The notes under the pieces: model-generated | Seen by the model: only the letters and a program-made list of their open reading frames with translations | Database searches by the model: none | Told to the model about the DNA's origin: nothing | Made by a program: the position numbers and the translations under genes | In this document: in pieces, positions 57,617 to 64,000 of the stretch | Layout: every line of letters starts with the position of its first letter | Position numbering within the stretch: the first letter of the stretch is position 1 | NCBI RefSeq assembly: GCF_030056665.1 | Contig: NZ_JASHIG010000012.1 | DNA length: 64,000 bases | Direction: 5' to 3' (one strand) | From: Flectobacillus roseus | GTDB taxonomy: Bacteria > Bacteroidota > Bacteroidia > Cytophagales > Spirosomataceae

Positions 57617-58147
57617 TTGAAGACCTTGAAAAATATTTTGGCAAAATTCTTGCAAAAAACTGTAAAGACGGCACTTTTCACTCTCTTTTTTTGTACTTGT
57701 TACAGCATTCTGGCACAAAAAAACAAGTCACAAAAATTACGTCCCATCAACAAACCCGACACGCTTTCATTAAGTGTGGAAGAGAATCTTAGAATTAAAA
57801 TTAGACGTGATATTAAACATCATACCAAACAGGTAGACGATGAACTTATTCACGAATATCGTTCAATAGCCATTCGTGTTTATAATCCATGGTTGAAGAC
57901 TTTAAACATTGTGGTCGGTGAAACTATACCAAACATAAAGGACACTGATCTTATCTTCGAAATGGAAGAAAATTCTGATGCTACTGTTGATTACAATCGA
58001 AATAAACTTTTTTGGGATTTTGCACTCAAACCCAAGGAGGCCAAAACAATCGTACTAAGTTATCGAGTTCATTATCCAAAAGGCAAAACCATAATAGATA
58101 TAAAAAATGTCTTTCAGATTCAAACGTATAAGCGCAAAGCTTTTTAG
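57617..58147 (+). CDS. Exported DUF4139-like C-terminal fragment protein
   Basis: The 176-aa product begins with TTG at 57617; no ATG lies upstream of the signal. A signal peptide ends near SILAQ (residue 34). The mature part resembles the last 130 residues of DUF4139 proteins: IAIRVYNPWLKTLNIVVGETIPN, then NKLFWDFALKPKEAKTIVLSYRVHYPKG. Normal family members are over 500 residues, so this is a short stand-alone form. It overlaps the DUF502 gene by 41 bp, so the two are coupled. Confidence 0.6.
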   Translation: MKTLKNILAKFLQKTVKTALFTLFFCTCYSILAQKNKSQKLRPINKPDTLSLSVEENLRIKIRRDIKHHTKQVDDELIHEYRSIAIRVYNPWLKTLNIVVGETIPNIKDTDLIFEMEENSDATVDYNRNKLFWDFALKPKEAKTIVLSYRVHYPKGKTIIDIKNVFQIQTYKRKAF

Positions 58148-58682
58148 TTATTTTGTACAAGGGCTACTTTTACTAGCGCCAGTTTATATTACAGGCTACA
58201 TTATTTTCAACTTACTTTCTTCTCTTGACGAACATTTTTACTTTCATTTTAGAGGCACAGGGCTTGTAGTTCTTTTAGCGATCATCATGGTCGTGGGATT
58301 TTTGGGTTCCTCTTTTTTGGCGGTGCCTGTTCTCAAGATTTTTGAAGAAGGACTTTCCAGATTGCCCCTCGTCGGACTCATTTATTTCTCACTCAAAGAC
58401 CTAGTTGAGGCTTTTGTAGGAGATAAAAAGAAATTTAATCAGCCTGTTCTTTTTACCATTAATAAAGAAAATGGCATCAAAAAAATTGGTTTTATCACCC
58501 AAAGCGACTTGAGTTTTTTATCGCTCGATGGCGATGTGATGGTGTACTGCCCCCATTCCTATGCGTTTTCAGGTGAAATGATGATAGTGCCCAAAAGCAG
58601 TATCATTCATTTGGATATACCATCGTCGGATGCTATGAAAATGATTATTTCAGGTGGCGTATCTCTTACTCAAGACAAGTAA
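58107..58682 (+). CDS. DUF502-family membrane protein
   Basis: The 191-aa product has two N-terminal membrane helices (LFSYFVQGLLLLAPVYITGYIIF and VVLLAIIMVVGFLGSSFL). It then shows the family part LPLVGLIYFSLKDLVEAFVGDKKKFNQPVLF, FITQSDLS, MVYCPHSYAFSGEMMIVPKSSI and LDIPSSDAMKMIISGG. Function is unknown. It overlaps the preceding exported protein gene. This pairing is unusual and may mean related envelope roles. Confidence 0.9.
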   Translation: MSFRFKRISAKLFSYFVQGLLLLAPVYITGYIIFNLLSSLDEHFYFHFRGTGLVVLLAIIMVVGFLGSSFLAVPVLKIFEEGLSRLPLVGLIYFSLKDLVEAFVGDKKKFNQPVLFTINKENGIKKIGFITQSDLSFLSLDGDVMVYCPHSYAFSGEMMIVPKSSIIHLDIPSSDAMKMIISGGVSLTQDK

Positions 58683-58847
58683 GATTGTATTCATTATTCT
58701 TCTTTTTTACAAAAAATATTAGATACAGTTCATGTATCTTAAAACGAGCTTAGAATACACGAATGACTTAAATATAATACGCACATTTGAGTAGTTTAGC
58801 GTTTTAATTCTTTTTAACCTAAAGCAACAATAATTCCAATCAATTTT

Positions 58848-60398
58848 ATGGATTTCATTCAAAACTTACACTGGAGCGTCTGGATTGTGATACCGATTGT
58901 GGGACTGGCAATCCGTGATATCCTACAGAAAAGGCACACTATCCAACATAATTTTCCTGTGATTGGGCATATCCGTTACATGCTCGAAAAAATTGGCCCT
59001 GAATTACGCCAATATATCGTGGCCAACAATCGTGAAGAATTGCCTTTTAATAGAGGAGAAAGAGCCTGGGTATATGCTTCTTCCAAAAAAGAAAATAACC
59101 TACAAGGTTTTGGTTCAGATCAAGACTTTAATGCAGTAGGATATATCTTTATCAAACACGCTATGTTGGGATTAAAGCTTCCCAAAGAGCATCCCAATTT
59201 GAAAGACCCAAGCGCCGTACCTTGTGCCAAAACTATTGGTGAATATCACAATCGTAAGCGTCCCTACAAACCCTATTCGATAGTAAATATATCAGGTATG
59301 AGTTACGGGTCACTTTCAGCCAAAGCCATTGAGTCGTTAAATAAGGGTGCCATCAAGTTTGGATGCTATCACAATACAGGTGAAGGTTCGCTATCACCCT
59401 ACCATAAGTTTGGTGCGGATGTGGTAGTAAATATCGGTACAGCTTATTTTGGTGTACGTGACGATGAGGGAAATTTCTCGATGGAAAAACTCATCAAAAT
59501 GACACAAGATAATCCTTTTATTCGTGCACTGGAACTCAAACTTTCTCAGGGAGCCAAACCTGGCAAAGGTGGCGTTTTACCAGCCTCCAAAATCACCCAA
59601 GAGATTGCAGAAATACGTCATATTCCGATGGGAAAAGATGTTATTTCGCCAGCATATCACTCTGCTTTTTCTACCATTCCTGAAATGGTGGAGTTCATTG
59701 AGCAAATGGCCCATAATACAGGCTTGCCAGTAGGTATCAAATCCGCAGTTGGTAAATTAGAAATGTGGGAGGAGCTAGCACAATATATGGTAAAAACGGG
59801 CAAAGGCCCTGACTTTATTACCATCGACGGTGGTGAAGGTGGTACTGGTGCAGCACCACACGCTTTTGCAGACCACGTGTCGTTGCCGTTTACTTTTGCG
59901 TTCAGCAAGATTTATAAAATATTCCAACGCTATGGATTAGCCGACAAGATTGTATTTATCGGTTCTGGAAAATTAGGATTTCCTGAAAAAGCCATGATGG
60001 CATTTGCAATGGGTTGCGATTTGATTAATGTTGGTCGTGAAGCTATGATGTCGATTGGTTGTATTCAAGCACAAGTTTGCCATACCAACCGCTGTCCAAC
60101 GGGTATTGCCACCTCGAGCAAATGGCTACAAGGAGGCATTGACCCAGCGCTAAAGAGTGAGCGTCTTTATAATTATATGAAAACACTCAACAAAGAAATG
60201 CTCGAGATTGCGCACGCTTGCGGTTATGAGCATCCTTCGCAAATGACCATGAAAGATGTGGACATGGCCATGGGCGACAACAACAAAACACAGTCATTAG
60301 CGACTACATTTGGATATGACAAAACAGCCGTTCCCTTCAAAGGCGTATCCGACTTATTACAATCGCCCTATCTTGGCGGAAACAAAGCTACAAAATAA
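58848..60398 (+). CDS. FMN-binding glutamate synthase family protein
   Basis: The 516-aa product has an N-terminal membrane helix (about 7-23), then the barrel of the GltB central/FMN domain: NISGMSYGSLSAKAIESLN, HNTGEGSLSPYHKFGADVVV, the segment VGIKSAVGKLEMWEELAQYM, FITIDGGEGGTGAAPHAF, GSGKLGFPEKAMMAFAMGCD and a Cys cluster CIQAQVCHTNRCPTGIAT that binds an iron-sulfur centre. The glutaminase and redox-subunit domains of true glutamate synthase are absent. Stand-alone members are common in bacteria and their substrate is not settled. Confidence 0.93.
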   Translation: MDFIQNLHWSVWIVIPIVGLAIRDILQKRHTIQHNFPVIGHIRYMLEKIGPELRQYIVANNREELPFNRGERAWVYASSKKENNLQGFGSDQDFNAVGYIFIKHAMLGLKLPKEHPNLKDPSAVPCAKTIGEYHNRKRPYKPYSIVNISGMSYGSLSAKAIESLNKGAIKFGCYHNTGEGSLSPYHKFGADVVVNIGTAYFGVRDDEGNFSMEKLIKMTQDNPFIRALELKLSQGAKPGKGGVLPASKITQEIAEIRHIPMGKDVISPAYHSAFSTIPEMVEFIEQMAHNTGLPVGIKSAVGKLEMWEELAQYMVKTGKGPDFITIDGGEGGTGAAPHAFADHVSLPFTFAFSKIYKIFQRYGLADKIVFIGSGKLGFPEKAMMAFAMGCDLINVGREAMMSIGCIQAQVCHTNRCPTGIATSSKWLQGGIDPALKSERLYNYMKTLNKEMLEIAHACGYEHPSQMTMKDVDMAMGDNNKTQSLATTFGYDKTAVPFKGVSDLLQSPYLGGNKATK

Positions 60399-60406
60399 GC
60401 ATTTTC

Positions 60407-60436
60407 ACGCAGTTGGGAGCTTCCTCCCAACTGCGT
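60407..60436 (+). terminator. Perfect 13-bp hairpin after the glutamate-synthase-like gene
   Basis: ACGCAGTTGGGAG pairs with CTCCCAACTGCGT around a CTTC loop, 8 bp after the stop codon. There is no T run, so it may be a terminator aided by other factors or an mRNA-stabilising end. Confidence 0.55.
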
Positions 60437-60610
60437 CCCTCACTCATCACTTCCTATACTTCCTTATCACAAAAAAATTGAATTTTTTGACAATTTTTAC
60501 GTATTTTACACTTTCATTGAGTTTTTTCATCACTGAATAAACTACCCTTTTATTACGCCTTTCCAAATTAGTAACACACGCTTTGTATTTAAAACCAGTA
60601 AAAAAAATTT

Positions 60611-61207
60611 ATGTACACCCACATTAGAAAAGTAGTTTCACAATTCGTTTCGGAATTTACGAAGGAGGAGTTAGATTTAATTGAAAAGAATTTTTATCCA
60701 AAGAAACTAGGCAAGAATGAACATCTATTACAAGTTGGAGATGTGGCAAAGGAGGTGTTTTTCATTAATAAGGGTATCATGAGAAACTATGTCCCAGTTG
60801 TAAACAAGGGACAAATCACAAATTATTTTGCAGAGGAAAGCATGTTTAACACTTCGGCTGTGAGCTTTTTTTCACAACAACCCTCATACGAAGCTGTACA
60901 AGCAATTGAACCCTGCGAAGGTCTTGCTATTCAATATGAAGATTTACAAAAGTTGTATGACCGTTTTCACAATTGGGAAAGATTGGGCCGGTTATTTTTA
61001 CAGGCTATTCTGATGCAGCAAGATTTACGTTTGCGATGGTTTATCGAGAAATCCGCTAATGAAAGGTACGAGGCTTTTTTGCAAACCTACCCTCATTTGA
61101 TGCAGCGTATTCCACAATACCACATTGCCTCATATTTGGGTATTACTCCAGAATCCTTGAGTAGATTGCGTTCAAGAAGTCATAAAATTTCAGCGGATAA
61201 AATATGA
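60611..61207 (+). CDS. Crp/Fnr-family transcriptional regulator
   Basis: The 198-aa product has a cNMP-like beta roll (about 35-115; HLLQVGDVAKEVFFINKGIMRNY) and a C-terminal winged helix with ANERYEAFLQTYPHLMQRIPQY and IASYLGITPESLSRLRS as recognition helix. It is similar in layout to the regulator at 47101 but clearly different in sequence. The ligand is unknown. Confidence 0.9.
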   Translation: MYTHIRKVVSQFVSEFTKEELDLIEKNFYPKKLGKNEHLLQVGDVAKEVFFINKGIMRNYVPVVNKGQITNYFAEESMFNTSAVSFFSQQPSYEAVQAIEPCEGLAIQYEDLQKLYDRFHNWERLGRLFLQAILMQQDLRLRWFIEKSANERYEAFLQTYPHLMQRIPQYHIASYLGITPESLSRLRSRSHKISADKI

Positions 61208-61255
61208 GGCAATTCTTCAGAAATTAACAAACTCTTCTACACTTAAACGGTTTTT

Positions 61256-61293
61256 GACCGCACTCTTCTTGTAAAAGTGCGGTCTATTTTTTT
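61256..61293 (+). terminator. Rho-independent terminator of the Crp/Fnr gene
   Basis: GACCGCACT (61256-61264) pairs with AGTGCGGTC (61276-61284), followed by TATTTTTTT. It lies about 50 bp after the stop. Confidence 0.88.
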
Positions 61294-61362
61294 AAAAGGA
61301 TTGAACTAAAATATTTCCTTAAGAATTAAAAGAGCATAAGTCTCAGCAAAACTTCATAAACC

Positions 61363-61881
61363 TTGAAAAAAATCGTTGCTATTGTTGGCAGTGCCAGCGC
61401 CAACTCTTCCAATTTGGCTATCGTCAAGTATCTAGAATCTTTATCTTCAAGTGAAATTGACTTTGAGATTATTGATGACCTAAAACACTATCCCCACTTT
61501 GCTCCTGAACTTTCTGTCGAAAATACACCAGTCGAAATAGTCCAGTTTCGAGCGAGTATCGCAAAGGCAGACGGGATTATTATTTGTACTCCCGAATATG
61601 TGTTTTCGATTCCAAGTGGTTTAAAAAATCTATTAGAATGGTCGGTATCTACTGTTATTTTTTCCGATAAACCTGTTGGATTAATTACCGCCTCCGCCAA
61701 TGGAACCAAGGGCCATGAAGAGCTTCAATTAATTTTAAGAACATTAGGAGCATCACTTCATGACAACACTCAGTTGTTGATTCAAGGAGTAAAAGGAAAA
61801 ATAACGCCAGAAGGAATCATAACGCATCAGGAGACGAAGAGTTTATTGGATGAGTTTTATGAAAATTTTCTTAATGCCTAA
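61363..61881 (+). CDS. NADPH-dependent FMN reductase-like flavoprotein
   Basis: The 172-aa product begins with TTG at 61363 (reads KKIVAIVGSASANSSN). The flavodoxin-like fold shows the phosphate-binding loop GSASANSSN, then FAPELSVENTPVEIV, DGIIICTPEYVFSIPSGLKNLLEW and PVGLITASANGTKGHEELQ. This fits NADPH:FMN or quinone/azo reductase-type proteins. The start codon is unusual, but no ATG lies between it and the loop. Confidence 0.9.
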   Translation: MKKIVAIVGSASANSSNLAIVKYLESLSSSEIDFEIIDDLKHYPHFAPELSVENTPVEIVQFRASIAKADGIIICTPEYVFSIPSGLKNLLEWSVSTVIFSDKPVGLITASANGTKGHEELQLILRTLGASLHDNTQLLIQGVKGKITPEGIITHQETKSLLDEFYENFLNA

Positions 61882-61922
61882 TTAGCATACACCGCGTTAT
61901 CCATCAAGTCCACAATTTCCAC

Positions 61923-61930
61923 TATCTTTG
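61923..61930 (+). promoter_or_regulatory. Putative -7 box very close to the ABC-F start
   Basis: TATCTTTG matches TAnnTTTG, and its last base is only 4 bp before the ATG at 61935. If real, the transcript would begin at or next to the start codon. Confidence 0.35.
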
Positions 61931-61934
61931 TGAT

Positions 61935-63866
61935 ATGTTATCTATTAATAATTTATCATTCTACTTCGGGAGTCGCCCGATGTATTATGAAGCCAACTTA
62001 CACATCAAACCTAAAGATAAAATCGGTTTGATTGGGGCTAACGGAACAGGGAAATCAACTCTTTTGCGCCTTATCTCAGGCGAATATCAGCCAGACGGTG
62101 GAAACATCTCAAAGTCAGGCAATTGCACTATCGGATTTTTGAATCAAGACTTACTCTCTTATCAGTCCGACGAATCTATTCTCTCGGTAGCTATGCAGGC
62201 TTTCGAGCGTCAGAATTTCCTGCAAAAAGAAATCGACCGCATCTTGCACAAAATGGAAACGAATTACGAGGATACTGATGTCGATAAATTGGCTAGAGTA
62301 CAAGACGAATTTGATGCCTTGGGTGGATATACCATGCAGTCTGAAGCTGAAGCGATTCTGGAAGGTTTAGGGTTTACTACCGCCGATTTGAGTCAACCGC
62401 TTCGCACCTTCTCTGGAGGGTGGCGTATGCGTGTGATGCTTGCCAAATTACTCTTGCAACGTCCGTCATTATTGATGCTCGATGAGCCTACCAACCACCT
62501 TGACTTACCGTCGATTGAGTGGGTAGAAAACTATATCAATAATTATGAGGGCGCCATCATCGTAGTATCTCACGACCGCTATTTCTTGGATAATACGGTC
62601 AACACAATCGTGGAGGTAACGGGTTCTAAATTGATCCAATATTCTGGAAACTATACATTTTACGTGGAAGAAAAAGCCATGAGAAATGAAATCCAGAAGG
62701 GTGCTTACGAAAATCAGCAGGCAATGATTCGTCAGACTGAACGTTTTATTGAACGTTTCAAGTCTAAAGCCACCAAAGCTCGTCAGGTACAATCACGTGT
62801 GAAATCATTAGCGCGTTTGGATGTGATTGATGATGTGATTGATGAAGCGGCAAAAGTGAATTTCAAATTCAACTTTGGCACCCAGCCTGGTCGCTTTATC
62901 ATGAATCTGGAAGATGTAAGTAAAGCTTATGGTTCTAAGCGTATTTTGAGTGGTGCGAATGCTGTAATCGAACGAGGCGACAAAATTGCCTTAATTGGTG
63001 CCAACGGAAAAGGGAAATCAACCGTTTTAAGAATCATTGCTGGTACCGAAACCCTTGATGGCGAACGTAAGCTTGGTCATAATGTAATCGACTCCTTCTT
63101 TGCACAACACCAACTTGAAAGTTTGGATGTCAATAACACACTTTTGGATGAACTAAAGATGGCAGGAACTGCTAAGCTTGAAACAGAATTGAGAAGTGTT
63201 TTGGGCTGTTTCCTATTCACAGGTGAAGATGTATTCAAGCGTATCAAAGTACTTTCAGGAGGTGAGAAATCAAGAGTAGCATTGGCAAAAGTTCTTATTT
63301 CTGAAGCTAACTTTTTATTGCTGGATGAACCTACTAACCACCTCGATATGATGTCGGTGAATATCCTGATTCAGGCATTACAACAATACGAAGGTAGCTA
63401 TGTGGTAGTTTCTCACGACCGTTTCTTTGTTTCCGAAATTGCCAATAAAATCTGGTATATCGAAGATGAACAAATCAAGGAATATCCTGGAACTTACGAT
63501 GAATACGAAATTTGGCAAGCTGAACGTCAAGCCAACGCCGCACCTGCACCAGTAGAGAAAAAAGTGGAGGCTCCTAAGGTCGAAGTGAAAACTCAAGTAA
63601 GTGATTTTGCTAAAAAAGAAGCTCAAAAACAAATCAAAAAGCTGAATCAGAAGGTAAGCGATTTGGAAGATAAAATTTCGAAGTTAGAGGAAAAGAAAAC
63701 TGATTTGGAGCATCAATTAGGTGATCCTGCAATTTATAATGATAATGCAGCGTTAGCCAAAGCAAATGCTTCATATCAAGAGGTTCAGCAAAATCTAGCA
63801 CAAGCCAATCAAGATTGGGAATCAGCGATGATTGAATTAGAAGAAGTGGAAGCGAGCATTAGCTAA
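61935..63866 (+). CDS. ABC-F family ATPase (ribosome-associated type)
   Basis: The 643-aa product has two ABC domains. Walker A motifs are GANGTGKST (about 35) and GANGKGKST (about 355); signature motifs are TFSGGWRMR and VLSGGEKSR; Walker B is LLMLDEPTNHLD and LLLDEPTNHLD. Between them lies the ABC-F linker (NEIQKGAYENQQAMIRQTERFIERF). A C-terminal helical tail (about 540-643) is rich in Lys, Glu and Gln and should form a coiled coil. There are no membrane helices. Such proteins act on ribosomes, in translation or antibiotic protection; this one resembles the Uup-like/EttA-like general group. Confidence 0.95.
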   Translation: MLSINNLSFYFGSRPMYYEANLHIKPKDKIGLIGANGTGKSTLLRLISGEYQPDGGNISKSGNCTIGFLNQDLLSYQSDESILSVAMQAFERQNFLQKEIDRILHKMETNYEDTDVDKLARVQDEFDALGGYTMQSEAEAILEGLGFTTADLSQPLRTFSGGWRMRVMLAKLLLQRPSLLMLDEPTNHLDLPSIEWVENYINNYEGAIIVVSHDRYFLDNTVNTIVEVTGSKLIQYSGNYTFYVEEKAMRNEIQKGAYENQQAMIRQTERFIERFKSKATKARQVQSRVKSLARLDVIDDVIDEAAKVNFKFNFGTQPGRFIMNLEDVSKAYGSKRILSGANAVIERGDKIALIGANGKGKSTVLRIIAGTETLDGERKLGHNVIDSFFAQHQLESLDVNNTLLDELKMAGTAKLETELRSVLGCFLFTGEDVFKRIKVLSGGEKSRVALAKVLISEANFLLLDEPTNHLDMMSVNILIQALQQYEGSYVVVSHDRFFVSEIANKIWYIEDEQIKEYPGTYDEYEIWQAERQANAAPAPVEKKVEAPKVEVKTQVSDFAKKEAQKQIKKLNQKVSDLEDKISKLEEKKTDLEHQLGDPAIYNDNAALAKANASYQEVQQNLAQANQDWESAMIELEEVEASIS

Positions 63867-63956
63867 TGTATGTTTGAATGGTTGGGTGAATATATACTCT
63901 GGTTAAAACAATCACTCAACCATTATTCTCTTATTCACACAATACTCCGTTTATCT

Positions 63957-64000
63957 ATGTCCAATATGATCTTATCTATAAAGCCTGTTTTTGGTAAAAA
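63957..64000 (+). CDS. Possible start of the next gene (cut by window edge)
   Basis: An ATG at 63957 opens a frame of 14 codons (MSNMILSIKPVFGK) to the window end. A GGTTGGGTGA/TCACTCAACC inverted repeat (63876 and 63911) lies between it and the ABC-F gene. Too short to assign. Confidence 0.35.
   Translation, partial: MSNMILSIKPVFGK

Overview
The window looks like chromosomal DNA of a low-GC Bacteroidota, most likely a member of the Cytophagales. Supporting signs are a SusC/SusD outer-membrane pair followed by a DUF1735 lipoprotein, several TAnnTTTG-type -7 boxes, Bacteroidota-style Rhs core remnants (NGKELQDG, YYPELGRW), and housekeeping genes (leucyl-tRNA synthetase, TsaE, TsaC-type, MltG, MlaE-type permease) of Bacteroidota type. 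I saw no rRNA, tRNA or CRISPR array.

Layout. 1-325: 5' part of msrB (minus). 1345-6888: SusC, SusD and a DUF1735 lipoprotein, closed by a terminator. 7002-15790: an accessory region with a decayed Rhs toxin gene and a train of orphan toxin-tip/immunity-gene remnants. A family of about 130-140 bp hairpin repeats lies between the cassettes, and a 274 bp unit is tandemly duplicated. 16278-22372: a TPR sensor kinase converges on a minus-strand cluster of response regulator, unknown 158-aa protein, APH-like kinase, and a HopA1-domain protein whose C-terminus looks like a degenerate LanC cyclase. This is the best candidate for an undescribed system: a split kinase/lyase pair of the type that dehydrates Ser/Thr in some RiPP pathways, bracketed by a two-component system. 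24120-26826: sugar importer, VOC protein and PfkB sugar kinase. 27268-31000: rhodanese lipoprotein, small HELGH metalloprotease candidate, MATE exporter and DinB protein. 31267-36925: leuS, TauE/SafE exporter and a DUF695 protein. 37080-45708: carbohydrate and peptide degradation (GHL10-like hydrolase, CBM9-like protein, GH20 hexosaminidase, and two tandem M14 peptidase paralogues, one of which has lost its catalytic residues). 46217-57505: cell-envelope and housekeeping genes (L,D-transpeptidase, Crp/Fnr regulator, Fic protein, alanine dehydrogenase, tsaE, SDR, MlaE-like permease, YrdC/Sua5 protein, YihY, thioesterase, mltG, Ldh-family oxidoreductase). 57617-63866: DUF4139-like and DUF502 proteins, glutamate-synthase-like FMN protein, Crp/Fnr regulator, FMN reductase and ABC-F ATPase.

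Spacers carry several dispersed repeat families. Four intergenic copies of a terminator palindrome (core GCGGTCG...CGACCGC) are present, three of them linked to a second GAGACGYAAT hairpin. There are two 130 bp MITE-like elements with matching ends, an octanucleotide repeated 15 times, and groups of TTGGAG...CTCCAA hairpins. Functional calls rest on reading motifs by eye; no database search was possible.
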